This document shows positions 6,091 through 14,837 of a stretch of 34,365 nt of DNA, one piece after another. The notes below the pieces were generated by a model. That model saw only the letters and a list, made by a program, of their open reading frames with translations. It was not told the DNA's origin and did not search any database. Numbering within the stretch: the first letter of the stretch is position 1; every line of letters starts with the position of its first letter. Location: IMG/VR virus record IMGVR_UViG_3300032242_001142, positions 1-34,365 of that record; one strand, 5' to 3'. This stretch comes from a virus. The position numbers and the translations under genes were made by a program.

Positions 6091-6799
6091 TTACGAATTA
6101 AGCAGAAAGTTTTTTGATTGGAGTTTTGAGAATCCTGAAAAAATTTCACCTACTCATATTGCTATGTACTTTTTTATAATTGAACATTGCAATAGATTAG
6201 GCTGGAAAGAAAAATTCGGGTTGCCAACTACAATGGTGAAAGATGCCATTGGTATAAAAAACTACAAAACATACATAAACGCTTTAAATAATTTAGTTGA
6301 ATGGGGTTTTATAATTATGGTTGAAAAATCAAAAAATCAATATAGTTCAAACATAATTGCTATTGCAAATTTTACCAAAGCACCTGACAAAGCAAATACC
6401 AAAGCATTAGACAAAGCATTTCAAAAGCACAATACAAAGCAAGTCCAAAGCATTGTTAGTATAGATAAACAATTAAACAAAGAACAAGAAACAATAAACA
6501 ATGATTTTATAGATTCTTCTTTAGAAATTTTAAAAACAAATTCAGCAATAGAAAATTGCAAACAGAATTATTTAAACAACAGAATTGCAATTGAGGCATT
6601 GGCAATAAGCACACATCAACCAATTGAAAGAATTGAAAAAAGATTGAATGAATTTTGCACCGAACTAATTTCAAAAGGCAATACAACCTATTTGCAAAAT
6701 GATTTTAACCAGTACTTTGTAAATTGGTTTAAAAAGAAAATTGAGCAATTAAAATCAGACCCAAATGTATTTGTAACACCTAACCACGTACACAGATGA
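6083..6799 (+). CDS. Putative replication initiator/helicase loader with N-terminal winged helix
   Basis: Residues about 20-85 look like a winged helix (HIAMYFFIIEHCNRLGW, then a helix containing NYKTYINALNNLVEWGFI), as in phage replication organisers. The middle is polar and rich in Lys, Asn and Gln. The C-terminal third is helical with an aromatic end (YLQNDFNQYFVNWFKKKI), like the helicase-loading part of DnaD- and DnaT-type proteins. The gene overlaps dnaB by 4 bases (ATGA, 6796-6799), the usual place for a loader or initiator. A transcriptional regulator is the alternative. Confidence 0.6.
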   Translation: MNSYELSRKFFDWSFENPEKISPTHIAMYFFIIEHCNRLGWKEKFGLPTTMVKDAIGIKNYKTYINALNNLVEWGFIIMVEKSKNQYSSNIIAIANFTKAPDKANTKALDKAFQKHNTKQVQSIVSIDKQLNKEQETINNDFIDSSLEILKTNSAIENCKQNYLNNRIAIEALAISTHQPIERIEKRLNEFCTELISKGNTTYLQNDFNQYFVNWFKKKIEQLKSDPNVFVTPNHVHR

Positions 6800-8208
6800 A
6801 AACATCAGCTTTAGAAATATTTACATTTGGGAAAATAGCACCACAGGCAATTGACTTGGAAGAATTAGTTATTGGGGCTGCACTACTTGAAAGCCATGTT
6901 TATTTGGAAGTGAGCGATATTATTTCGGCAAAATGCTTCTACAAAGAACAGCATCAAATTATTTGGGCTGCAATTGCTGAATTGGATAGATTGGTGCAGC
7001 CGATTGATTTAATCACAGTTACCGAAAAATTACGTTCAAATAATCAATTAGAGTTAATCGGCGGCAGTTATGCTTTAACAGAAATTAGCAGTAAAATTTC
7101 ATCAGTTGCCCACGTAAGAAACCATGCAGCAATAGTTTATGAAAAGTATATTGGTAGGCAGATAATTGAAAAAGGGAGTAAAATTGTAACAAGTGCTTAT
7201 GATGCTTCAACCGATTTAATGCAGCTATCTGAAAAATCAGTAGTTGAATTTCAAAGTATTATTTCAGATGTTCCAACGAACAACCTAACAACGGATTCGG
7301 ATTTAATGGATGAAACGCAGATTTTCATTGATAAGGTTTTTAACAAAGAAATTCCTGCTGGTTTAAAAACTGCCATTTATTCAATAGATTTTCAATTAGG
7401 TGGTTTGCGAAATGGTGAATTGATAATTATGGCAGCCAGACCAAGCATGGGTAAGAGTAGCCTTATGGTGCAAATAGCTTTGAATTTACAAGCGCAAAAT
7501 TACCCAACGGCTATATATTCCTATGAAATGAGCAAAGACCAATTAATGCACAAAATATTGGCTAATAAATGCGAAGTAGATAGTGAGTGCATTACTAACG
7601 GAACATTAAACCGAACCGATTATGAAAAAATAAAGGCTTTCAAAAGAAATCCAACACCAATTTATATTTCCGATAAAACGATTAGTATTGATGCATTGTT
7701 TAACCAATGCTTAAAATTGAAAGGTAAAATTAGGTGCTTGTTTGTTGATTATTTACAGCTAATAACTGTCAGTAGCGATGTAATTCGCTCAATGGGTATG
7801 AATAGAGAACAACAGGTGGGCTACATTTCAAAAACATTAAAAAGAATTGCAAAAGAGGTAAATATTCCTGTTATTGCATTGTCGCAATTAAGCAGAACTG
7901 CTGCCACAGAAAGCAGCAAAATACCTGAACTGCACCATTTGAGAGAAAGTGGAAGTATTGAGCAAGATGCTGATGTTGTTTTGTTTCCGCATCGTCCTGA
8001 ATATTATGGGCAAATGACTGACGAAAATGGAGATGATACAACTGGGCTTTGTTTGATTGCTTGCAAGAAAAATAGAAACGGTAAAACCTTTTTAGCAAAA
8101 ACAAAATTTATCAATAAATATTCAATGTTCACCGATTTAGAACAAGACAATTATAAATATCCAATAAACTTAACATCAATTAATAATGAAATTGAAACAC
8201 CTTTTTAA
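6796..8208 (+). CDS. dnaB: Replicative DNA helicase, DnaB family
   Basis: The ring helicase unwinds DNA at the phage replication fork. The N-terminal domain (residues about 20-120, with DLEELVIGAALLE and FYKEQHQIIWAAI) is the primase-interacting region. The RecA-like motor has the Walker A motif ARPSMGKSS near residue 215, Walker B LFVDYLQ near residue 317, and the later SQLSR and RESGSIEQDADVV segments characteristic of DnaB. At 470 residues the protein is full length with no break. It sits with a probable loader upstream and a small unknown gene and a VRR-NUC nuclease downstream, so the phage supplies much of its own replication machinery. Confidence 0.95.
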   Translation: MKTSALEIFTFGKIAPQAIDLEELVIGAALLESHVYLEVSDIISAKCFYKEQHQIIWAAIAELDRLVQPIDLITVTEKLRSNNQLELIGGSYALTEISSKISSVAHVRNHAAIVYEKYIGRQIIEKGSKIVTSAYDASTDLMQLSEKSVVEFQSIISDVPTNNLTTDSDLMDETQIFIDKVFNKEIPAGLKTAIYSIDFQLGGLRNGELIIMAARPSMGKSSLMVQIALNLQAQNYPTAIYSYEMSKDQLMHKILANKCEVDSECITNGTLNRTDYEKIKAFKRNPTPIYISDKTISIDALFNQCLKLKGKIRCLFVDYLQLITVSSDVIRSMGMNREQQVGYISKTLKRIAKEVNIPVIALSQLSRTAATESSKIPELHHLRESGSIEQDADVVLFPHRPEYYGQMTDENGDDTTGLCLIACKKNRNGKTFLAKTKFINKYSMFTDLEQDNYKYPINLTSINNEIETPF

Positions 8209-8460
8209 ATGAACCAAAAACTAACACCACTGGCGCAGTTGATTGAAGAAATTGAATCATTGCGAAACAATAAAACATATATCAACCCAAATAATGTCAT
8301 AAACGATTTTATTGCGCTCTGCTATGCACACATTTCCGAAGAAAAGCAGATAGTAATTCATACATTTGCAAAAGCCTATTTAATTGGCGAAGATGAAATT
8401 AACAGCATGGATGCAGAAAAAGTAGCAATCGCATACTTTAACCAAAACTACAAACAATGA
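8209..8460 (+). CDS. Small unknown helical protein (83 aa)
   Basis: This short helical protein begins immediately after the helicase stop with no gap and overlaps the nuclease gene by 4 bases. It has no recognisable motif. Its position inside the replication operon suggests a replication or recombination accessory, which is inference from context only. Confidence 0.6.
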   Translation: MNQKLTPLAQLIEEIESLRNNKTYINPNNVINDFIALCYAHISEEKQIVIHTFAKAYLIGEDEINSMDAEKVAIAYFNQNYKQ

Positions 8461-8870
8461 GTAAAAAATGGGAACAATCCGATATTGACAAATTGCAGCA
8501 GAAAACCGATGTCAAAAAACGGACACATAGTAAAACTGTTTTAAAACCAATTTCAGCCAATGCGCTAACAAAAGCAGCAATTCACTATTTCAGCGCAAAA
8601 GGTTTTGAATGTTGGCGACAGAACTCCGCTGGTCTGTACGACCCAACGAAAAAAGTATTTCGCAGTAATTCAACAAAAAAAGGCATCAGCGACATTATCG
8701 GATTTCATAAACATACATCACAATTTCTTGCTTGTGAAATAAAAATTGGCAAAGATAAATTACGACCCGAACAAACTGAATTTTTGCGGCAAGTTGAAAA
8801 GGCTGGTGGGGTTGCATTGGTAATTCATTCAGTTGATGACCTCGAAAACTTTTTTAAAACTCAAAAATAA
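8457..8870 (+). CDS. VRR-NUC domain nuclease
   Basis: The C-terminal two thirds match the VRR-NUC branch of PD-(D/E)XK nucleases. Visible features are GISDIIGF with the first acidic residue (Asp79), CEIKIGKDKL with Glu94 and Lys96, and RPEQTEFLRQVEKAGGVA, the conserved helix with Gln followed by GG. Phage members often act on branched DNA or flaps before packaging. The first 45 residues are basic and probably flexible. The position between the replication genes and the terminase supports a role in resolving replicated DNA. Catalysis is expected; the natural substrate is not known. Confidence 0.82.
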   Translation: MSKKWEQSDIDKLQQKTDVKKRTHSKTVLKPISANALTKAAIHYFSAKGFECWRQNSAGLYDPTKKVFRSNSTKKGISDIIGFHKHTSQFLACEIKIGKDKLRPEQTEFLRQVEKAGGVALVIHSVDDLENFFKTQK

Positions 8871-8890
8871 TTTATTAACTTTGTAAAATT

Positions 8891-9088
8891 ATGGCAAATG
8901 AAAACGATACATCAATCGAAATTTCTATTAAGTTTGAATTAATGGAAATGCAAGGCACAAATGAAGGTAAATTTTGGGTGAAAGCAGCAACACCAAAAAA
9001 AATGATTTGGTATGCAGAATTTCCAAATTATAATGAAGCGAAAATAAAATACGATAAACTATTAAACATTTACGGTTATGGCGAATGA
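8891..9088 (+). CDS. Small unknown protein (65 aa)
   Basis: This small protein of mixed sheet and helix has no recognisable domain (SIEISIKFELMEMQGTNEGK, then an aromatic stretch IWYAEFPNYNEAK). It overlaps the small terminase gene by 11 bases. A promoter-like TAACTTTG lies only 7 bases before its ATG, which would give an almost leaderless message. Confidence 0.55.
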   Translation: MANENDTSIEISIKFELMEMQGTNEGKFWVKAATPKKMIWYAEFPNYNEAKIKYDKLLNIYGYGE

Positions 9089-9548
9089 GAAAAAACAACA
9101 TGGCAGACCAAAATTATTTTTACAAGAAATCGCAGATAGCATTTGTGAGCAAATAGCAACAACATCAAAAAGTTTAAGAACAATTTGTAAAGGCGAAGAT
9201 ATGCCTTGTGTCGCTACTGTATTACGTTGGTTGAAAGAAGATACTAACGGATTTTTAGCACAATACACACGTGCAAAAGAAGAACAAGCCGATTTAATGT
9301 GCGAAGAAATGCTGGAAATTGCAGACGATGGCACTAATGATACAATGATAACCGATTTTGGTTTGAAAGAAAATAAAGAATGGACAAATAGAAGCCGATT
9401 ACGTGTAGAAACCCGTAAATGGTTGGCATCAAAGTTGAAGCCAAAAAAGTATGGCGAAAAATTAGATGTAACAAGTGGTAATGAAAAATTGCAGCCAATG
9501 ATTATAAATTGGAATGGCGAAAATAGTACCGACACCAAAACAACGTGA
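9078..9548 (+). CDS. terS: Terminase small subunit
   Basis: This subunit recognises phage DNA and hands it to the large terminase for packaging. It resembles the Sf6-type small terminase. The N-terminus has a GRPKLF start, then a helix-turn-helix built from ADSICEQIATTSKSLRTICK and ATVLRWL. Next comes a helical oligomerisation segment with the typical QADLMCEEMLEIADD. A later R-x-x-x-R-K-W-L-A-S-K-L-K-P-K-K-Y-G stretch is also characteristic. At 156 residues it is full length. It would normally sit directly before the large subunit, but an HNH endonuclease gene has been inserted between them. Confidence 0.88.
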   Translation: MANEKKQHGRPKLFLQEIADSICEQIATTSKSLRTICKGEDMPCVATVLRWLKEDTNGFLAQYTRAKEEQADLMCEEMLEIADDGTNDTMITDFGLKENKEWTNRSRLRVETRKWLASKLKPKKYGEKLDVTSGNEKLQPMIINWNGENSTDTKTT

Positions 9549-9570
9549 GGCATAAAAAAAAGGCAAAAGA

Positions 9571-9602
9571 TTTAAAAAATCAAATGCCTTTATTTATATT
9601 TG
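9571..9602 (+). promoter_or_regulatory. Promoter dedicated to the HNH endonuclease
   Basis: TTTA (9571-9574), 20 bases, then TATATTTG (9595-9602) is one base from consensus. The HNH start is at 9628. The same box pair (TTTA-N20-TATATTTG) occurs at 31680. Having its own promoter fits a free-standing homing endonuclease that moves independently of the packaging operon. Confidence 0.7.
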
Positions 9603-9627
9603 CAGTCTACTAAAACAACAAATAGCG

Positions 9628-9933
9628 ATGCAAATTACAACACAATTTTACCCTTTAAAAGGGTTTGGCGAAAATTATTTTATTTCAAAACAAGGTGAAA
9701 TAAAAACTACAACATGGAAAGGCAGCAAAAAAGAAGCAATATTGAAACCTGCCAAAGATAAAAAAGGTTATTTAAGATTTGGGTTAATTCAAAATGGTAA
9801 ATTAAAAACATTTAAAGCGCATAGATTAGTTGCTGAACAATTCATATCCAACCCATTAAATAAGCCACAAGTAAACCATATCAACGAAATAAAAACCGAT
9901 AATCGGGTTGAAAATTTAGAGTGGGTAACTTAA
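9628..9933 (+). CDS. HNH homing-type endonuclease, truncated by an in-frame stop
   Basis: Residues about 8-55 match the NUMOD4 module ([19 protein letters not shown]). They are followed by an HNH core with [24 protein letters not shown] and NLEWVT. Such free-standing enzymes cut a conserved phage gene lacking the insertion and spread by repair. The frame stops with TAA at 9931-9933 directly after EWVT, where relatives normally continue with a residue such as Gln and then SEN. The same frame then stays open for 65 more codons, so one C-to-T change explains the truncation. The HNH core is retained; the DNA-binding tail is lost. Confidence 0.85.
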   Translation: MQITTQFYPLKGFGENYFISKQGEIKTTTWKGSKKEAILKPAKDKKGYLRFGLIQNGKLKTFKAHRLVAEQFISNPLNKPQVNHINEIKTDNRVENLEWVT

Positions 9934-10131
9934 TCTGAAAATACAATTCATAGCTTTAAAAATAAATTACAAATTTCAAAATCGGGGAATGAATTTCATA
10001 GAACTAAATATTCTGATGAGTTTGTTTTGATGTTAAAAGAGGAATTAAAAAATGGGGCTTCAAAAAGAGCCTTATCGAGAAAATATAAAGTAGATAGAAA
10101 TATCTTTAAAAGAAAAATATTGTGTCAATAA
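9934..10131 (+). pseudogene. Detached C-terminal part of the HNH endonuclease
   Basis: This in-frame continuation begins SENTIHSFKNKLQ, typical of the region after the HNH core. It then has a helix-turn-helix of the resolvase-like type (YSDEFVLMLKEELKNGASKR, then ALSRKYKVDRNIFKRKI) used by these enzymes for DNA binding. It ends at TAA 10129-10131. There is no good internal start, so it is probably untranslated unless the TAA is read through. TAA is the usual stop of clearly intact genes here, so codon reassignment is unlikely. Confidence 0.75.
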
Positions 10132-11521
10132 CACCAACCCAAATTATACCCACCCCCAAGCAACGTGAAGCGTTTAAGATTGCCGAAAGCAATTTTATCA
10201 CGTTGTATGGGGGTGCCTGACTATACGTGGTGGCAAATCTTATTGGGGTTGCTTGGCATTAATAACCTATTGTTTCAAATATCCAAAAAGCAGGTGGCTT
10301 ATTTTACGTGAAAACTTGCCAACGATTAAAAGGAACTTATTGCCAACATTCAATAAGTTTTTAGCAGATGGCTTTCAACAGTATGTAAAATCATACGACC
10401 AACAAACATTAACTTTGACATGGAATAACGGCAGCCAAATTATTATCATGGCTGAAGGTTATGATACCGACAAAGAACTAAATAGGTTTCGTGGGTTGGA
10501 AATTAACGGAGCGTTTATTGATGAAGTAAACGAAATTCAAGAAGAAACATTTAACAAAATAATTGAGCGTAGTGGCAGTTGGTTTCATTCGCCCAATTGC
10601 CCAAGTAAGATATTATTAAGCTGCAATCCAACGCAGGGTTGGGTAAAGCAAAGGTTTTATGAAAAGTGGCAGCAAAATGATTTACCCGAAAAACAGGCTT
10701 ATGTACCTGCAAAGATATTTGACAACCCGCACATACCAGCCGAATATTTAGAAAGTTTAAAACAACTGCCACGATACCAATATGAAGTGTTTGTTGAAGG
10801 CAATTGGGATGTATCATTAAAAACAGGTGGCGAATTTTACAAGTGCTTTGAATTGGATAGGCACGTTGCACCAACACAATACAATCCAATCTTACCACTT
10901 CACATAAGTTGGGATGATAACGTAAACCCATATTTGCCTTTAGGTATATTCCAAATTGAAAACAAAGAACTGCGAATGATTGATGAGATTGCAGGTAAAG
11001 ACCCGAATAATACTGTTGCGAAAGTTTGCGCTGAATTTATCCGCCGTTACCCAGCGCATTCAGCAGGGTTGTTTGTTTATGGTGATGCCACAGCTAAAAA
11101 AGAAGATACAAAAATGGAAAAGGGGTTTAACTTTTTCAGATTAATAACAGACCATTTAAGAAATTATAAACCATCGCTTCGGGTTCTTAATGCCAATCCT
11201 TCAGTTTCAATGCGTGGCAACTTTATCAACACCATTTTAGAAAAGGAATTTGAAGGCATTAAAATAATCATTGGCGAACATTGCAAAATGACGATTAATG
11301 ACCTTATCAATATCAAGGAAGCTGCTGATGGCACGAAGAACAAAGAAATGGAAACCGATGCAAAAACAAAAGTGCGTTATCAGAAATGGGGACATTATAG
11401 CGACCTTCTCGACTACTTAATCTGCTATGCTTTCCAAAACGAATATGCCAACTACCAACGAGGTGGCACATCAACAAACTTTACTTTAGGCAGGAACGTT
11501 GCTAAAAATTCTTACAAATAA
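10122..11521 (+). pseudogene. terL: Terminase large subunit, frameshifted inside the Walker A codons
   Basis: The packaging ATPase/nuclease is present in two frames. The first piece starts at GTG 10122 (MSITPTQIIPTPKQREAFKI), runs to LYGGA and hits TGA at 10218-10220. The rest resumes two codon phases over at 10223 with IRGGKSYWG and continues intact to 11521. Removing 5 bases (for example TGACT, 10218-10222) restores GGAIRGGKS, a proper P-loop. Downstream are Walker B (GAFIDEVNE), motif III (LLSCNPTQG) and the nuclease acidic residues (ISWDDN, YGDATAKKEDT, HYSDLLDY). The longest single open frame begins at TTG 10253 and lacks the P-loop. A frameshift by slippage would still leave a 2-residue insertion in the loop. 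This is a real inactivating mutation or an assembly error. Confidence 0.85.
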
Positions 11522-11574
11522 TTTTGTTGCTGCAAATAGGTAGTAACATTGGGCTATTATTGTAATGTTGCAAA

Positions 11575-12513
11575 ATGTATTTGCGCCTTTACGATTACCA
11601 ACCTTTAATCAATGCCGATAACTTACAGCAAGTTATTTCGGCAAATGATTCATTGCGTATTTTAGCTGAAAAAGCAGCGCAAGAAGAAGCCTATTCACAG
11701 TTGAACACCAAGTTTGATTTAACTCGTGAATTGACTGATACTAACTTATTCAGTTATTCAAAGATTTACACAGGCGGTGACAGAGTAGAGTTGAATTATC
11801 CTGCTTATGATGCAACGCAAACTTATCAATTTCATACAAGTTATTGCACGTACAACAAGCAATGTTACATTTGCTCAACACCGATAACAACGCCCGAAGC
11901 ATTCAATCCTGCGCATTGGACTTTGTTAGGCAACCAATACGACTTGTTTTTTGTTACCTATCCTTATCCGTACTTTGATGCTTATCATGTGTACGCAAAG
12001 GGTGATTATGTTTTTTACAAAGGCAAAACGTATCAATGCCAAATAGCAACGATGCTGCCAACACAACAAGACCAATTGAATTGGATTGAAACAAATAATT
12101 CAACAACTCCGAATGTGTTTCCTGATAATTCAACAAACGGCGTTAAATATTGGGGTGTAGGTAGTGTATTTAGCATTACAGGGATATTGCCAACAGATGC
12201 AACTAAATGGACTGCTGGCGATAATCGTTCACAATCGTTAGTTGAAGCAATGGTAAATATTACATTGTATCGCTTGCACTCACGTATTGCACCACGTAAC
12301 ATTCCTGAATTGCGAATTACAAATTACAAAGGGCAGCAAGAAGATAGAGTGATTGATATTAAAGGCATTTTGCGATATCCTATTTATTCTGCTTTGGGTT
12401 GGTTACAGTCGTGCATCTATGGTGATATTGACCCGAAACTACCTTTGTTGCAGCCAACAGCAGGCACTCGTACTTTGTGGGGTTCAACAACAAAAGCAAT
12501 AAATACTTATTGA
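11575..12513 (+). CDS. Mu gp36-like (DUF1320) head/connector protein with carbohydrate-binding-like inserts
   Basis: The ends of this protein match the DUF1320 head-connector family: an N-terminal helical part (EEAYSQLNTKFDLTREL) and a C-terminal part (EAMVNITLYRLHSRIAPRNI, then PELR). Between them, about residues 77-175, lie two units of the pattern aromatic-x-TYxxxxYCxYNxxCY and YAKGDYVFYKGKTYQC. These resemble the chitin-binding CBM5/12 fold and are not part of the normal family, which is about half this length. A role in joining head and tail is known for the family; surface sugar binding by the inserts is inference. Its stop overlaps the next small gene. Confidence 0.65.
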   Translation: MYLRLYDYQPLINADNLQQVISANDSLRILAEKAAQEEAYSQLNTKFDLTRELTDTNLFSYSKIYTGGDRVELNYPAYDATQTYQFHTSYCTYNKQCYICSTPITTPEAFNPAHWTLLGNQYDLFFVTYPYPYFDAYHVYAKGDYVFYKGKTYQCQIATMLPTQQDQLNWIETNNSTTPNVFPDNSTNGVKYWGVGSVFSITGILPTDATKWTAGDNRSQSLVEAMVNITLYRLHSRIAPRNIPELRITNYKGQQEDRVIDIKGILRYPIYSALGWLQSCIYGDIDPKLPLLQPTAGTRTLWGSTTKAINTY

Positions 12514-12632
12514 TGAAAAGAGATGCTATTTACAATTGGCTTTATTTAATTTGTGAAGCAAATAGGATTGATAACGGCGCATTCGATGAATTGGTAATTA
12601 TGAATAAGGTTACCTACATAAACATAAACTAA
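12513..12632 (+). CDS. Very small coupled gene (39 aa)
   Basis: The ATG overlaps the upstream TGA (TGATG, 12511-12515), and the TAA at 12630-12632 is directly followed by the portal ATG at 12633. The product begins MKRDAIYNWLYLICEANRID and ends in Asn. It exactly fills the space between two structural genes with no spare bases, which argues that it is real. The function is unknown; small connector-region proteins are possible. Confidence 0.6.
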   Translation: MKRDAIYNWLYLICEANRIDNGAFDELVIMNKVTYININ

Positions 12633-14030
12633 ATGGCACAGCCAAATTTAAGCATAACAAACCGATTAAAATTAGCAGTTCAATCTGTTAAAAACGTATT
12701 CATACCACAGCAATTAATGCAAACAGGTGGTTTGGATAGCGGTTTGTACACACCTCATTTTGTAACTCCGAACCCAAAGAACATCAGCAGCTACATTGCG
12801 CCAGTACAATTTCAACGCCAGCGTCCTGATATTCAAACGTGGAGGGATGCAGTAAACGAAGCAGAAAACGCATGGTATCCGCATAGGGTTAAAATGCAGA
12901 GATTGTATATTGATACAATTCTAAATGGTCATGTGGCAGCTTGTATGGAAGTAAGACAAAATTTAACTTTATTACGTCAATTCAAACTTTTAAAAAACGG
13001 CGTTGAAATTGAGCAAGAAAAAATAAAAGAATTAGTAGGCTCAAATTGGTTTTATGAATTTGTAAAAAACACACTTGATGCCCAAGCATTTGGCTACTCA
13101 CTTATTCAAATAGGCGATATTGTAAACGGTAAAGTAAATTCAGTTAGCGAAGTTCGCCGTTGGAATATAAGCCCTGACCGCTACAATGTTACTTCATTGG
13201 TATATTCATTGAGTGGGCAACCATTTTTAGAGCCGCCGTTTTCTGAATGGTGTGTTTGGGTAAACACTCCAACCGATATTGCACAAAGTCAAACAGGGTA
13301 CGGCTATCTTTACAAGGTTGCGCCTTATGAAATCATGTTGCGGAACATTTTAGGCTTCAATGGTGATTATATTGAATTGTTTGCAGCACCTTTCCGTTGG
13401 TTGAAGACAACTAAAACAGAAGATGATGAACGACAAGCACAAGCAGCTATGTTGGCTCAAATGGGTTCAACAGGTTGGGGGATTGGTGATTTAAACGATG
13501 AATTAGAATTTATCAACGCCAATGGTTCGGGTTCGGGCTGGCAAGGTTATGAAAACTTTGAAAAGCGTTGTGAGGCGAAAATATCAAAACTTATTTTAGG
13601 TCATGCAGACGCATTAGATAGCACCGCAGGTAAATTAGGCAACGACAACGGCGAAAGCCCAGCACAAAAGGCATTGCAGAACATTCAGATTTGCGATGGT
13701 AAATTTGTGCAAAATATTTTGAACAGTGAGTTGTTTCCAAAGTTAGCAGCAATCGGATTAGAGGATTTTGCAGGCTTGACTTTAGAATACACCAACGATG
13801 ATGAATTAGCAGAACAACGTGAACGTGAAGACAAAGCCAATTTAGAAACTGCTAATATTTTATTGGTATTGAAAAATGCAGGGTTCACAGTTTCGCCTGA
13901 ATATGTAAGCGAGCGCATGGGCATTGATTTAAAGTATTTAGAACAGTCCGTAGTGCCAACGGAAGATAGTAAGCAAGTGAGCAACGAAGTAATGAACAAG
14001 CTGAATGAGTTGTACGGACATAAACATTAA
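12633..14030 (+). CDS. Portal protein, Mu gp29-like (DUF935)
   Basis: The portal forms the ring at one capsid vertex through which DNA passes. The match is to the DUF935 family. Visible features are HVAACMEVRQNLTLLRQFKL in the N-terminal third, an internal DAQAFGYSLIQIG, and the C-terminal block SKLILGHADALDSTAGKLG followed by helices that would line the channel. At 465 residues it is near the usual length and is unbroken. It is followed after 3 bases by a Mu F-like minor head protein, the normal Mu order. Confidence 0.85.
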   Translation: MAQPNLSITNRLKLAVQSVKNVFIPQQLMQTGGLDSGLYTPHFVTPNPKNISSYIAPVQFQRQRPDIQTWRDAVNEAENAWYPHRVKMQRLYIDTILNGHVAACMEVRQNLTLLRQFKLLKNGVEIEQEKIKELVGSNWFYEFVKNTLDAQAFGYSLIQIGDIVNGKVNSVSEVRRWNISPDRYNVTSLVYSLSGQPFLEPPFSEWCVWVNTPTDIAQSQTGYGYLYKVAPYEIMLRNILGFNGDYIELFAAPFRWLKTTKTEDDERQAQAAMLAQMGSTGWGIGDLNDELEFINANGSGSGWQGYENFEKRCEAKISKLILGHADALDSTAGKLGNDNGESPAQKALQNIQICDGKFVQNILNSELFPKLAAIGLEDFAGLTLEYTNDDELAEQREREDKANLETANILLVLKNAGFTVSPEYVSERMGIDLKYLEQSVVPTEDSKQVSNEVMNKLNELYGHKH

Positions 14031-14033
14031 GCA

Positions 14034-14831
14034 ATGGATTTCAAAAAGAAAAAAGGTTATCCTGATGCAGCAGTATTAGCACAGCAAGTTTATAGCGGAA
14101 AGGTTACGCCAAAGAATTTGCCGTTAGATGTTTATGTTTTCAACGGCACACAATTAAAAAGTGCAAGTGAAAAAGCATTAAAAATAAAGTTCTCTGAAAT
14201 TGATTACAAAACGCCAAACTTCAAACGTATTGAGGCTTGTCGTAGCAATATTTGGAAGTTTAGCGCAGCGAAAACATTTCACCAGGTTGTACAAATGAAT
14301 GATGCTTTAATTCAAGAAAATAAAATCATTCCTTTTGCGGACTTCAAAGAAAAGGTTGCAGAAATAAACGATAAGTTCAATGATACATGGTTAGAAACTG
14401 AATACAACACAGCATTTGGGCAATCGCAGATGATTGAACAATGGGCAAGATTTGAAGAACAAGCGGATATTTTACCCTATTTGCAATACATAACAAGTAG
14501 CGGCGAAGCCACCTGCGATATTTGTCAGCCATGCGATAATGTTACATTGCCAGTAGATGATGAGTTTTGGGATGAGAACACACCGCTTCAGCATTTCAAC
14601 TGCGAATGTTTGATTATTCAAGTGCCAAGCGATGAAGCGAAAGTAACGCCACAACGTGAAGCCGATAGAATAAGCGAAGATGTAAATCCTTTGAAGCATG
14701 GTATGTTTATGAGTAATGCAGGGAAGTCAGGTATTATTTTCAACAAAGAAACGCCATATTTCAACGTGCCGAAACAATATGAAACATTTGCAGCACACAA
14801 TTTTAATTTGCCCTTGCCAAAAAAGAATTAA
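14034..14831 (+). CDS. Mu F / SPP1 gp7-like minor head protein
   Basis: This minor capsid protein is needed for head assembly and DNA entry. The family pattern is visible in the middle: FNDTWLETEYNTAFGQSQMI, then a metal-binding-like cluster CDICQPCD, then HFNCECLI near residues 165-200. The Cys and His spacing is typical for Phage_Mu_F members. It lies between the portal and the Mu G-like gene, as expected. At 265 residues it is shorter than Mu F itself but similar to other small members. Confidence 0.82.
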   Translation: MDFKKKKGYPDAAVLAQQVYSGKVTPKNLPLDVYVFNGTQLKSASEKALKIKFSEIDYKTPNFKRIEACRSNIWKFSAAKTFHQVVQMNDALIQENKIIPFADFKEKVAEINDKFNDTWLETEYNTAFGQSQMIEQWARFEEQADILPYLQYITSSGEATCDICQPCDNVTLPVDDEFWDENTPLQHFNCECLIIQVPSDEAKVTPQREADRISEDVNPLKHGMFMSNAGKSGIIFNKETPYFNVPKQYETFAAHNFNLPLPKKN

Positions 14832-14837
14832 CTTTGC

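Noticed and set aside
8852-8883. Promoter TTTT-N20-TAACTTTG before the gene at 8891
   Set aside because: The upstream box is off consensus and the -7 box ends only 7 bases before the ATG, which would give an essentially leaderless transcript in the middle of an operon.
9931-9933. Possible reassignment of TAA to glutamine, explaining the HNH gene
   Set aside because: Clearly intact genes here (helicase, sheath, portal, capsid) end in TAA at the expected length, so TAA works as a stop. A single nonsense change is simpler.
11541-11574. Small inverted repeat AACATT/AATGTT before the DUF1320-like gene
   Set aside because: Only 6 AT-rich pairs with a 13-base loop and no T-run; expected by chance in this composition.
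12033-12302. Long minus-strand open frames opposite structural genes (also at 9062, 25122, 15397, 32556)
   Set aside because: They mirror strongly coding plus-strand genes, have low-quality composition, and lack minus-strand promoters or spacing of their own.
14829-14836. TAACTTTG promoter box before the Mu G-like gene
   Set aside because: It is formed by the upstream stop codon plus leader, and the nearest TTTG is only 18 bases away, outside the usual spacing. The gene is probably read from the operon.
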